A DNA stretch of 54,950 nucleotides from JAGDXO01 sp964541025 (GTDB lineage: Archaea > Thermoplasmatota > Thermoplasmata > Thermoplasmatales > GCA-001856825): assembly GCA_964541025.1 (NCBI GenBank), contig CAZIOW010000004.1:1-54950 (forward strand), read 5' to 3'. Shown in pieces: positions 41,804 to 50,367 of this stretch; within the stretch, counting starts at the first letter, position 1, and every line of letters begins with the position of its first letter. Under the pieces are notes generated by a model, which saw nothing but the letters and a program-made list of their open reading frames with translations, had not been told where the DNA came from and did no database searches. Made by a program: the position numbers and the translations under genes.

Positions 41804-43144
41804 TCAATCTAATCCAGCAAGGCTTTTGTCCTTTGTTTCAAATCCTTTGGAATGCCACATCAGAGCTGCTGCCAGACCTAATAGGAATATTACAGTGATA
41901 ACTGCCATGGCAGAGTTGAAAGCGATGGAGAATATCCCAGATAGAAGAATTCCATTTATTATCCCCGCTGAAACCCAGACCACCATTCTTACAGTTGAGA
42001 TATATATCCCTCTTTTAGCAGTGGCGAATAGTTCTGGTTCAAGTATAGCCCTCACACCCCACGTTATTTCAACGGGAACGAACAGTATAGTCATAATTGC
42101 GAGCAGCGCGAAACCCGCCTTGCTTCCGGTTATAGCTTCAAATATCCATAATCCTATCCAAAGGACTAACTGGAGTGCGTAACTTACAGTTGCAAATGTT
42201 TTCCTGTCCACCTTAGGGACAACCCAAAGTGCAGCAAAGATGCCTACAACCACCATAGTGAAGCCTCCGATCAGCGGGACCTCACTTGCTATTGATGAAA
42301 AATAAGCGTAGGAAACACCATAAGTTATGTACACAAATCCGACGTCCTGAGCTATTCCAATTATTATTAAAATAAGGAACCTCTGAAACAGGCCGCCCTT
42401 GGGCTTTACAAGTTCAGCATTTCCATCCTTTTCCTTCCACGCTTCATTGATGCCAAGATCAATCTTATGCCTGACAGCACCCCAGGGAATGCTTTCCTCG
42501 ACAAGGAGCCAAGCAACTATAAGTGCCACAAGAGGACCTATAAACATCAATGAAATAGCTACTATATCCTGATATTTGCTAAGTCCTAGCATTATAGGTA
42601 TAAATACTATTGCCACCCCTATGTTTCCAAAATTCTGTGTTATCACAAGTAGGCTGCCTCTGGTTTTGGCTGATGCCTGCTCAGCCATCATTGTAAGTAT
42701 AGGGCTTTCCAATCCTATAGCTGACATGCCTACAAGGATGAACGATATCATTATTGCAACTATATTGGATGATGCCAGCACATATATTACAAGACCAACT
42801 AGCAGCATTGCTATAGTTACCATGAATGAAACCTTCCTTCCCACGTAATCCGCCATGAATCCTGCTATGAATGCTCCGATACCACCAGCTATAAATGGCA
42901 GACTGTATCCCAAGAATGCAAGATTCGATGGAATAACTCCCGTAATTGCGGTAACAGGACCGTAGCTTTCCGCCACTCCATATACTAACATACCCATACC
43001 AAGAGCAACAAGAGCAGCCCAGGGAATCTTTTGATTTGAATTTTTCAATTTCTCTTTGTTAGCGGATTCAGAGTCATCGAGTGCCGAAGAGATCAAATTA
43101 TCTTTGCTTGGAACATTACCTTCAACAGGATTTGAACCGTTCAT
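41804..43144 (-). CDS. MFS transporter (metabolite/sugar porter-like)
   Basis: A 446-residue membrane protein with 12 predicted segments and the MFS loop motif AGFMADYVGRKVSF between segments 2 and 3. A 40-residue polar N-terminal tail precedes the first segment. The substrate cannot be told. The gap to the ABC fusion gene (about 117 bases) holds nothing recognisable. Confidence 0.82.
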   Translation of the reverse strand: MNGSNPVEGNVPSKDNLISSALDDSESANKEKLKNSNQKIPWAALVALGMGMLVYGVAESYGPVTAITGVIPSNLAFLGYSLPFIAGGIGAFIAGFMADYVGRKVSFMVTIAMLLVGLVIYVLASSNIVAIMISFILVGMSAIGLESPILTMMAEQASAKTRGSLLVITQNFGNIGVAIVFIPIMLGLSKYQDIVAISLMFIGPLVALIVAWLLVEESIPWGAVRHKIDLGINEAWKEKDGNAELVKPKGGLFQRFLILIIIGIAQDVGFVYITYGVSYAYFSSIASEVPLIGGFTMVVVGIFAALWVVPKVDRKTFATVSYALQLVLWIGLWIFEAITGSKAGFALLAIMTILFVPVEITWGVRAILEPELFATAKRGIYISTVRMVVWVSAGIINGILLSGIFSIAFNSAMAVITVIFLLGLAAALMWHSKGFETKDKSLAGLD

Positions 43145-43328
43145 TTTTAATCCTATGATAGTAATCAGGCGATAGATTTAAGCTTTCTTGCTTATTTTTA
43201 ATTTATGTATAAGAATAATTTATTACAGATAAATTCTAAGAGAATTTTTTACATTTGATTTCAATTTATAATTTTATTCTTTTCTTTTTTATGAAGTATT
43301 TTTAATGAGGAGGCATTCCTTATAAAAT

Positions 43329-44519
43329 ATGGCCTCCCATGGGTTTATAGGCTTAATAAAGAACAGAACTGTATTTGCCATTTCATTAGTTGAACTCCTG
43401 AGGGTTATGGGGAGGTCTGGGACATGGATATTCATTCCAATTTATCTAATTTCAAAGAGAGAAGTTCCCTTTATTGACATTGGCTTTCTTTTTCTGATTT
43501 CTTCAGTGATCTCAATACCAATATCACTTTTCGGAGGCAACCTTGTTGATAAAATGGGAAGAAGGAAGATAGCCGTGTTTCTCCCACCCTTCATTTCACT
43601 TGTATTTTTACTGATGTTTCTGGACATTTATTATAATTTATCTCTGATAATAATGTATCTTTCCTTTATTTCGTTGTTTCCACTTGGAAGCCTGCAGGAA
43701 GTTACCGATAATGTTATGATCACAGATACTACAGTTGAAAGTGAAAGGATAGATGCATTCAGCATTGTCAGAATATCTGCAAACATAGGTTTTTCTGTTG
43801 GCCCGGCTCTCTCTGGAATAGCACTTTCATATAACTTTGCCATTTTACCTGTGATACCACTAATCGGTGAGATTGTAGGTTTCCTACTTTATTTTATTAT
43901 AATAAAAGAGACAAAACCAGTTTCGAGGAACGAGAACAGATTGCTATCGTTCCCGCATAAAGACAAACGCTTCCTTATTATTGCGGTTGTTTTAGCTCTG
44001 GGATGGTTCTCTGTCGGGCCTTGGGGGTACATACTTTCTCAGTTCCTTTCCGCAGTGGATAAGCTCAGCTATTCCCTTATTGGAATAATATTCACTGTAA
44101 ACGGGATAGCAGTAATCACACTTCAGCTGCCCGTAAACAGGGCGCTATATAGAATAGATGAGATGACAAGATTTTCATTTGGACTCATCATTTATTCTAT
44201 CACCTTCTTTGTATTCAGTTTGACAAAAAATGTTACCCTTTTGATATTGAATGTAGTTGCTCTCACTATTGGCGAAAACGTAATTTCCCCTGCCTCCAGC
44301 AGCGTGATCGGAAAAATTGCTCCAGAAGATAAGAGAGGCCAGTATTATGGAGGTTTCTCTCTCATCAATAACCTTATAGGTCCATTCTCTCCATTGCTGT
44401 ATGAATTTATGCTTTCCCTTTTCTTCAGGGAACCCTTGCTGCTTTGGAGTGTAGTAAGTTCAATCTGTATCTCCCTTGCCTTCGTTATAATCATTCTCCG
44501 ATTCTCTAGAAGAATCTGA
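43329..44519 (+). CDS. MFS transporter (multidrug or metabolite exporter-like)
   Basis: A 396-residue protein with 12 hydrophobic segments and the MFS motif GGNLVDKMGRRKIAV in loop 2-3; a second copy-like region VIGKIAPEDKRGQYYGG lies between segments 10 and 11. It resembles DHA1-type exporters. A TATA-like TATTTTTAAT lies about 27 bases before the ATG. Its last 60 bases are antisense to rqcH. Confidence 0.8.
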   Translation: MASHGFIGLIKNRTVFAISLVELLRVMGRSGTWIFIPIYLISKREVPFIDIGFLFLISSVISIPISLFGGNLVDKMGRRKIAVFLPPFISLVFLLMFLDIYYNLSLIIMYLSFISLFPLGSLQEVTDNVMITDTTVESERIDAFSIVRISANIGFSVGPALSGIALSYNFAILPVIPLIGEIVGFLLYFIIIKETKPVSRNENRLLSFPHKDKRFLIIAVVLALGWFSVGPWGYILSQFLSAVDKLSYSLIGIIFTVNGIAVITLQLPVNRALYRIDEMTRFSFGLIIYSITFFVFSLTKNVTLLILNVVALTIGENVISPASSSVIGKIAPEDKRGQYYGGFSLINNLIGPFSPLLYEFMLSLFFREPLLLWSVVSSICISLAFVIIILRFSRRI

Positions 44520-46220
44520 TACTTCATTTATTATTTCACTGATTTTGGATCCGCCAGGAGGCAGGATAGGATAAACGGATTCTTTATCCACTTTGAAAAA
44601 ATCGGAAATTTTGCCTGCTATTTCCTCTTTCTCACTACCTGGTATCAAAATTATTTTGCTACCCTTTATTGCAGATGGAGGAGCCGAAACAAGATACTGC
44701 CTGTTTTCATAATTTTGGAAGCCTATGGCAAGTTTCAACTCAAGATGTGTAATAAAATTTTTCCTTCCTCTGATAATCCAAGCACCCTTTGCTAGGTACT
44801 CACCTGATTCTGGTGTCTTGCTTACCTGGCTTTTAGTAACATAGAATACTGCCCCGTTACCGAACTGTGCATTCCAAGCCCTTGACATGCACCAAGCAAA
44901 TTGCGCTGCCTCCTCAATGCTCTTTTCTCCTATGCCATTTTTATTTTTTAAGATCACAGAAGGTGCCCCGTGAATATCCGCATGAAGGTATAAGTCCCTT
45001 TCATCAAGGTATTTCTTAACCACTGAATCATTGGTTTCTGCATCTTTTCCGGCAATCACAAGATTTCCCTCGCTGGTCAGGAACCACCTGTAATTTGTGA
45101 AAATTCTATGCACCTTAATTTTTGTTTTAACTTTTGGTTTCTCTTCATTTTCAATATTTACTACCCGTGAGAGTTTTTCCTTAATCCTTTTAGCAGATGA
45201 AAAAAATTCATTTGCATTTTCACCTGCAGTAAGTCCCATTTTAAGGGGTATCTCCTTATCTTCTATTATGAATTTTACTATTCCCTTTTCATAATCAATT
45301 AAATTTCTGTCAATATTATTCTTCCTTGCATTGGAAAGAAAATGATCTATTTCATGTAAATTTGTCATTATGAATTCTCCGAAATTTTTCATTCTTTCCA
45401 TTTCTTCCTGCATCTTTTGCATATCCCTTCTGATTGATTTTTCTCTGGATTCTTCTGTTGTTAAAGATAAATCATAAATGAATTTCATTGCTTCCGATAT
45501 GTTCTTGATTTCTGGCTCTGCTGTTAAACATTTGCTCTTCCATACGAAGAACTGGTCACCATAAATGTAAATGTTTCCCTCTTCTGAAGCCCTCAGCAGC
45601 TCTGATATATTGACCTTTAATTTATCTAAATTTATTAAAAGGTCTTCATTGGTATTTATGCCATTTCCCAATGCGCATATTATCTCTTCCGAGTATTTTG
45701 AAAGACCTAGTCTTGTTGCCAGTGTTCTCACGGGATCTGCCTTTGACTCCTTTATCCTTTCTTCAATTGAAAAATAAGGTGATTCCAGATCTATAATGTC
45801 AGGCTGAATGTATTTAGCACCCTTTTGTATGAGCATACCCATTCTCTTTGTCTGTTTCTTGGAGAATATTATTTCATCTCCTTCTGTGACAATGAGGTTT
45901 CCCCCACCCATCATCTCTATGATGATCTTCTTCTGACCTTCAATAGCAATTACCCTGTCTGTGCCCATCTGTATTATTGAGTGAATCTGCATATTCTCCA
46001 CTGGCAGTACATTCTTCTTTCCTTCCAGTTCATTTTCTGGAGAAATAAATAAAAAATCATTGTTCATAAAGTGAAGATAAACAGAGTTCAGACCTGATTT
46101 TCTTATTTTAAATGAGAAATTTCCCTCATCCATGTAATTCTTCTCTATGTATCCTCCCTCATACTTCTTCAGAAAACTTACAATTGATCTTATTTCAGCA
46201 AAAGTGATTGCCGGTTTCAT
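44460..46220 (-). CDS. rqcH: RqcH/NEMF-type ribosome quality-control protein
   Basis: A 586-residue NFACT-family protein, related to eukaryotic Rqc2/NEMF and bacterial RqcH. The N-terminal NFACT-N domain starts ITFAEIRSIVSFLKKY and has SIIQMGTDRVIAIEG; a coiled coil covers about 255-295; NFACT-R follows with YRWFLTSEGNLVIAGKDA, YLHADIHGAPSVILKN and AQFAWCMSRAW. It recognises stalled peptidyl-tRNA on the large subunit and recruits tRNA-Ala for C-terminal tailing in bacteria. Its ATG overlaps the MBL gene stop by one base, and its tail is antisense to the MFS gene. Confidence 0.9.
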   Translation of the reverse strand: MKPAITFAEIRSIVSFLKKYEGGYIEKNYMDEGNFSFKIRKSGLNSVYLHFMNNDFLFISPENELEGKKNVLPVENMQIHSIIQMGTDRVIAIEGQKKIIIEMMGGGNLIVTEGDEIIFSKKQTKRMGMLIQKGAKYIQPDIIDLESPYFSIEERIKESKADPVRTLATRLGLSKYSEEIICALGNGINTNEDLLINLDKLKVNISELLRASEEGNIYIYGDQFFVWKSKCLTAEPEIKNISEAMKFIYDLSLTTEESREKSIRRDMQKMQEEMERMKNFGEFIMTNLHEIDHFLSNARKNNIDRNLIDYEKGIVKFIIEDKEIPLKMGLTAGENANEFFSSAKRIKEKLSRVVNIENEEKPKVKTKIKVHRIFTNYRWFLTSEGNLVIAGKDAETNDSVVKKYLDERDLYLHADIHGAPSVILKNKNGIGEKSIEEAAQFAWCMSRAWNAQFGNGAVFYVTKSQVSKTPESGEYLAKGAWIIRGRKNFITHLELKLAIGFQNYENRQYLVSAPPSAIKGSKIILIPGSEKEEIAGKISDFFKVDKESVYPILPPGGSKISEIINEVSDSSRESENDYNEGKGDTD

Positions 46221-47014
46221 CAGAGTCTTATCTCCATTGGATCATTATATGGAATGAGAGCTTTTATATTATTTGATTTGAAACCCCCTTCCCTTAATAT
46301 TTCATGAACAGTTTGAACTGCGAGCTGCGGAGTATTATTTATTTTCGAAAGATGAGCAAGTATTACTAAAGTTCCATCATCCATAACATTTCTCAATATT
46401 AGCCCTGTCTTTTGATTGGAAAGGTGTCCCCTTGGGTTTTTAATTCTTCTTTTTAGAAGTTCCGGATAAGGCCCCATTTCCAGCATTACTGGATCGTGAT
46501 TTGCTTCAATTATTATTGCATTGCATTCTCTCAGTCTCCTTTCCAGAAGCTGATTACCCTCGCCAAGGTCCGTAACAACTGCCATTTTTTTATTTCCATT
46601 CTGAACTGTGTATGCAACTGGATGTCTGGCATCGTGTGATACCCTGATAGCTGAGATCTGCAAATCTCCTACCTCGACCTCTTCGTCCTCCTTTATAAAT
46701 CTGTCAATTTCAACGCCCATCTCCTGATTCGAGCCATATCCACCTCGTTCATCTACATAGATGTCGGATGTTTCATATGTACCATAGATAGGGATTCCAG
46801 TTCTATTCCTGAATGTGTGTATACCTGAAGCGTGATCTGTATGCCCATGGGTCACAAAAACAGAGTTGATATCCCCTACTGCCTTGCCCTTGAATTTTAA
46901 GGCTGCTTCCAGTTTCCTGAATGATATGCCCAAGTCTATGAGCACACAGTAGCTTTCGCTGCATACCAGTGTAGAGTTACCTGAACTACCACTGGCTAAA
47001 GAATTAATCTTCAT
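46220..47014 (-). CDS. MBL-fold hydrolase (YycJ/WalJ-like) starting one base after tRNA-Ala
   Basis: A 264-residue metallo-beta-lactamase-fold protein. MKINSLASGSSGNSTLV at the start and HGHTDHASGIHTF (metal site) are typical of the YycJ/WalJ group; VVTDLGEGN and EANHDP follow. Bacterial members act in double-strand DNA exonuclease or replication-linked roles; archaeal function is unknown. The ATG (47012-47014) lies one base after the tRNA-Ala discriminator (47016), and the conserved N-terminus fixes it, so the mRNA start must be made from the tRNA transcript or by an internal promoter. Confidence 0.85.
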   Translation of the reverse strand: MKINSLASGSSGNSTLVCSESYCVLIDLGISFRKLEAALKFKGKAVGDINSVFVTHGHTDHASGIHTFRNRTGIPIYGTYETSDIYVDERGGYGSNQEMGVEIDRFIKEDEEVEVGDLQISAIRVSHDARHPVAYTVQNGNKKMAVVTDLGEGNQLLERRLRECNAIIIEANHDPVMLEMGPYPELLKRRIKNPRGHLSNQKTGLILRNVMDDGTLVILAHLSKINNTPQLAVQTVHEILREGGFKSNNIKALIPYNDPMEIRL

Positions 47015-47015
47015 A

Positions 47016-47087
47016 TGGACTGGCGGGGATTCGAACCCCGGACCTCCTGCTTGCGAAGCAGGCGATCTTCCACTGATCTACCAGCCC
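47016..47087 (-). tRNA. tRNA-Ala(CGC)
   Basis: Acceptor GGGCTGG pairs with CCAGTCC, giving the G3:U70 pair that marks alanine tRNAs; discriminator A. Anticodon arm CCTGC TTCGCAA GCAGG gives CGC. CCA is not encoded. It lies 11 bases after prpB and one base before the MBL gene, with no clear separate promoter on either side. Confidence 0.96.
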
Positions 47088-47098
47088 TCATTCCAGTA

Positions 47099-48001
47099 TC
47101 ATTCCATGATTTTTTTAGATTTATTAGAGATTTCTTTGTCCTCATTCTCGTATTCACTGTATTTGATTATATCATAAAATTCTGACCTTGTTGCTATTTT
47201 ATCCATTATTCCTCTCTGAGTACCTTTCTTCATTAGTTCATTATATACGGAATCCATTGTTTTAATCGCAGCCCTGAAAGCTGTAAGAGGGAAAATTACT
47301 ATCCTGTATCCCATTTCTTCTAGCTCTTTTGAGCTTAGCAACGGACTTTTACCATATTCAGTCATGTTTGCAAGCAGCACAGCTGGAACTTTCTTATGGA
47401 ATTCCCTGAATTCTTCCTCGGTTTGCAATGCTTCAGGAAATATTGCATCTGCACCTGCCTTGAGATAGAGTTTAGCTCTTTCTACTGCCCTGTCAAATCC
47501 TTCAACTGCCCTTGCATCGGTCCTTGCTATAATCATGAAATTCTTGTTCTTCCTTGCCTCAACTGCAGCCACTATCTTTTCTACCATTTCATGTTCAGAT
47601 ACAAGTGTCTTCCCCTCAAGATGACCGCACTTCTTAGGCATGATTTGATCTTCGATGTGAATTGCGGAAACACCGGCCTTCTCCATTTCTATTATTGTTC
47701 TCTCGACATTCAGAATCTCTCCGAATCCTGTGTCTATATCTACTATAAGGGGAAGATTGCTTATGCTTGTGATCCTCCTTGCCTCTGAGACCACCTCATC
47801 AAGGGTTGTTATTGATAAATCAGGAAGCCCCTGCACAGCAGCCACACCAGAACCGGAAAGGTACAATGCATTGAAATTATATCTCTCCGCTATCAAAGCT
47901 CCTATTCCATTGAATACACCGGGAGCTTCCACTATACCCTCGCTTATCTTTTGTCTCAGAAATTCTGGCCCCAGGTTCCTATTTTCCTTTAATGGATGCA
48001 T
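47099..48001 (-). CDS. prpB: Methylisocitrate lyase
   Basis: A 300-residue enzyme of the isocitrate-lyase/PEP-mutase family. Marks are YLSGSGVAAVQGLPD, DIDTGFGE, HIEDQIMPKKCGHLEGK with the catalytic Cys, and IARTDARAVEGFD. It cleaves 2-methylisocitrate to pyruvate and succinate in propionate degradation. It overlaps prpD by 23 bases, supporting the pathway call. Confidence 0.9.
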   Translation of the reverse strand: MHPLKENRNLGPEFLRQKISEGIVEAPGVFNGIGALIAERYNFNALYLSGSGVAAVQGLPDLSITTLDEVVSEARRITSISNLPLIVDIDTGFGEILNVERTIIEMEKAGVSAIHIEDQIMPKKCGHLEGKTLVSEHEMVEKIVAAVEARKNKNFMIIARTDARAVEGFDRAVERAKLYLKAGADAIFPEALQTEEEFREFHKKVPAVLLANMTEYGKSPLLSSKELEEMGYRIVIFPLTAFRAAIKTMDSVYNELMKKGTQRGIMDKIATRSEFYDIIKYSEYENEDKEISNKSKKIME

Positions 48002-49280
48002 TATTCATTACCTCCATGAGCTCCTTTGTTGTTCTATCATCAAAATTCTTGATGAATTCAAATAACTCATTGTTGAAATCCTCATTTCTTAACAATTTAA
48101 ATCCTTTATCTTTCAAATCATTCCAAGAAATAGGATTTCTGTAATATCCATATGGTACATCTATTTCCTTTTCATATATTCCCTGGTCAGTTTCATACGT
48201 TAATTTTGTTGGCAGAAATTCTGGGAAAAGTTTATCAAATTTATCAGATGTTGAGACCTTAATATTTGCCATCAGGTTTTTTATATTGATATCTGTGTAA
48301 AAGGCCTCGTTGAACGAGCCAGTTCTGGGAGAACCGTAAAAATGTGTATATGATATTATGAATCTCAGACTTCTTTTTAGATTTTCTTCTATATCTTTTG
48401 GAGTGTCATAAAAATCATTTTCTACATTCCTTGAATATATAATTTCAGGAATCTCCACCCTGAGGTCTATTATATTTCCCCTGACCTTTTCCCTGAGACT
48501 GGTTACAGCCTCTACTGCACTTATCAAGAGATCGTCCACCGGGTAATATTTGATAACCCCCTTTGAAATTCTATCCTTTTGAAAATCAATGAGATGCTCA
48601 CCCCCCGTATCCTTAAACAAATTCGGATCTACCTTCTTTTCAGGAATTTCCCCAATTATCCTATAAAGGAATGATAGTTCCCTTGCATAGAATGAAGATA
48701 TGAAACCTTCTGGGAAAACATGGCTTTTCTCATCAACTGCTGTGTTCAAAGAGTATGATAAAAATTTCCGAAAAACATTGTTTTCTATGTTGTGAATTAC
48801 TCCTATACCTGAAGATATACCAGCAGCAACTGGAATGCTACTCCTTGGCCTCCTCGTTTTCTGTAATAATTCTGCAAATGTTGATGATATCTGGTAAGAT
48901 ACATTTATAGCTTTTACAACATCGTAACCTTTAGCCTCCTCGTTTTCTGCGTGAGCTAAAATAACAGGTATTGTATCGCTCGGATGAAATTCAATCTTCA
49001 GAGGGAAAAAATCTCTGTAGAGAGATTTTTCAACAATCATGGTATTGTACATAGATGAATATTCAGTAATGCCCCTTTCACCTGAGAAAAAGAATGTGCT
49101 GTTGTATTTTCCGAATGATGGGCTTAATATTTTCCTTATATTGGAAAATTTTCTTTCATTTTCCCAGGAACTGATGATTGTATCATATAGTCTTTTCTTT
49201 ATTTCCTCGGATCTGTCAAACGATATACCTTTCTCATTGATGATCCCTATTTCCTGGACTAACAGACTATCCAGTTCCAT
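47979..49280 (-). CDS. prpD: 2-methylcitrate dehydratase-like (MmgE/PrpD family)
   Basis: A 433-residue MmgE/PrpD protein. It has HPSDTIPVILAHAENEEAKG followed by a helical AINVSYQISSTF (usual HPGD...AAL, then AIVAGYEV), an internal lid region and a C-terminal PISWNDLKDKG. It is more divergent than typical bacterial PrpD, but the 23-base overlap with prpB supports a role in the methylcitrate cycle. Citrate synthase is not in the window. Confidence 0.82.
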   Translation of the reverse strand: MELDSLLVQEIGIINEKGISFDRSEEIKKRLYDTIISSWENERKFSNIRKILSPSFGKYNSTFFFSGERGITEYSSMYNTMIVEKSLYRDFFPLKIEFHPSDTIPVILAHAENEEAKGYDVVKAINVSYQISSTFAELLQKTRRPRSSIPVAAGISSGIGVIHNIENNVFRKFLSYSLNTAVDEKSHVFPEGFISSFYARELSFLYRIIGEIPEKKVDPNLFKDTGGEHLIDFQKDRISKGVIKYYPVDDLLISAVEAVTSLREKVRGNIIDLRVEIPEIIYSRNVENDFYDTPKDIEENLKRSLRFIISYTHFYGSPRTGSFNEAFYTDINIKNLMANIKVSTSDKFDKLFPEFLPTKLTYETDQGIYEKEIDVPYGYYRNPISWNDLKDKGFKLLRNEDFNNELFEFIKNFDDRTTKELMEVMNNASIKGK

Positions 49281-49310
49281 TGATAAGAAATATCATTTCA
49301 TTAAATAATA

Positions 49311-50261
49311 CTATTGGAAGTAATCGATTATAAGCTCGCATATATCTGTGGAATAGAAGGCAATCCTTTCCGCATCCTCCAGAATCTCTGCTATCTTCAG
49401 ATCGTCCTCTGCTCCTGCAATCGACCCACCTAAATTATTTCTCTCTATTCTGAAATAATCCTTTCTAGATATCAAATTATTTGCACCATCTGTGTCTTTC
49501 TTGAAATAGTATTCCATAGACTGTTCCAGTATCTGGATCGCCTGTTCTACGAATTTAAGTAAATTATCCTTCTTGAGGATGTTTCCCTCTGCAATATAAT
49601 ATATTCTCACTCCGTGGTCTGCGATTCTCTCAAGTATTCTTGATACAAGCAAAAAAGCAAGCGCCTCTTCTGTGGATATCTTGTTAAGCTGTAAAACAGA
49701 ATAATCTTTCAAACTTTGATTGAACAGCCTCTGAATGTATATATTGAATTTGTCAACTTCATTTTCCTTCTTTGCCACATAGTCCTTGGATATTTTCTGC
49801 TCGCTTATTGATTCTCTTACGATGCTTCTAACCAGAGTATCCATTCGCCTGAGCGCCTTTTCAAAGGTCAATGTGGGCAATGAGATTATATCTTCAAGTA
49901 TTGCTTCATTTTCTTTTTCTTCAATCACCTCAAATCCTATAGTCAATTCAAGAAATTTATTGACAATATAGTCCAGGCTGGATTTGCTTCTGCTTTTGAT
50001 AGTAATTTTCTTGGCCCCTTGAATGTATTTTGATATGAGTATCCTCATGTCATTCTCAAGATTATCTGTGCTTTTTAATTCCACGATGGACGATATATTA
50101 TCCTTTGATTTTTCGAATGGTTCTAAAATTATAGCCCCCCTTTCGCTATAGTTCAATGATACTTTTGAGCCAACCTTGAGATTAAAATTTTGGCACCATA
50201 TTTTTGGTAAAGATACTACAAGCGTTGAACCCCCCGTTTTTTGAATCTTCCTTACTTCCAT
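49311..50261 (-). CDS. AbrB-PhoU phosphate-signalling regulator
   Basis: A 316-residue two-part protein. Residues 1-50 are an AbrB/SpoVT-type swapped-hairpin domain (VRKIQKTGGSTLVVSLPKIW, VGSKVSL), then two PhoU-like three-helix bundles (about 110-310; for example SRILERIADHGVRI, with the E-R-x-x-D-H metal motif). It resembles archaeal PhoU-type regulators of phosphate transport, but no pst genes are near. It is divergent from tes. Confidence 0.82.
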   Translation of the reverse strand: MEVRKIQKTGGSTLVVSLPKIWCQNFNLKVGSKVSLNYSERGAIILEPFEKSKDNISSIVELKSTDNLENDMRILISKYIQGAKKITIKSRSKSSLDYIVNKFLELTIGFEVIEEKENEAILEDIISLPTLTFEKALRRMDTLVRSIVRESISEQKISKDYVAKKENEVDKFNIYIQRLFNQSLKDYSVLQLNKISTEEALAFLLVSRILERIADHGVRIYYIAEGNILKKDNLLKFVEQAIQILEQSMEYYFKKDTDGANNLISRKDYFRIERNNLGGSIAGAEDDLKIAEILEDAERIAFYSTDICELIIDYFQ

Positions 50262-50340
50262 TATTATATATTTACTTTATCTATTTCAATTCTACGAGAA
50301 ACAATGCTCAATTTTTTAGCTCGATATATTACATAATATC

Positions 50341-50348
50341 TTTAATAC
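50341..50348 (+). promoter_or_regulatory. TATA box for tes
   Basis: TTTAATAC centred about 24 bases before the ATG at 50368, fitting a leaderless mRNA; CATAATATC just upstream may hold the BRE. Confidence 0.45.
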
Positions 50349-50367
50349 CCTTCTTATTGGTAGTTGC

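Noticed and set aside
41804..44519. The two MFS genes as membrane partners of the ABC-phosphoribosyltransferase fusion
   Set aside because: Both are complete MFS carriers with 12 segments and do not need an ABC ATPase; ECF T and S components have a different make-up.
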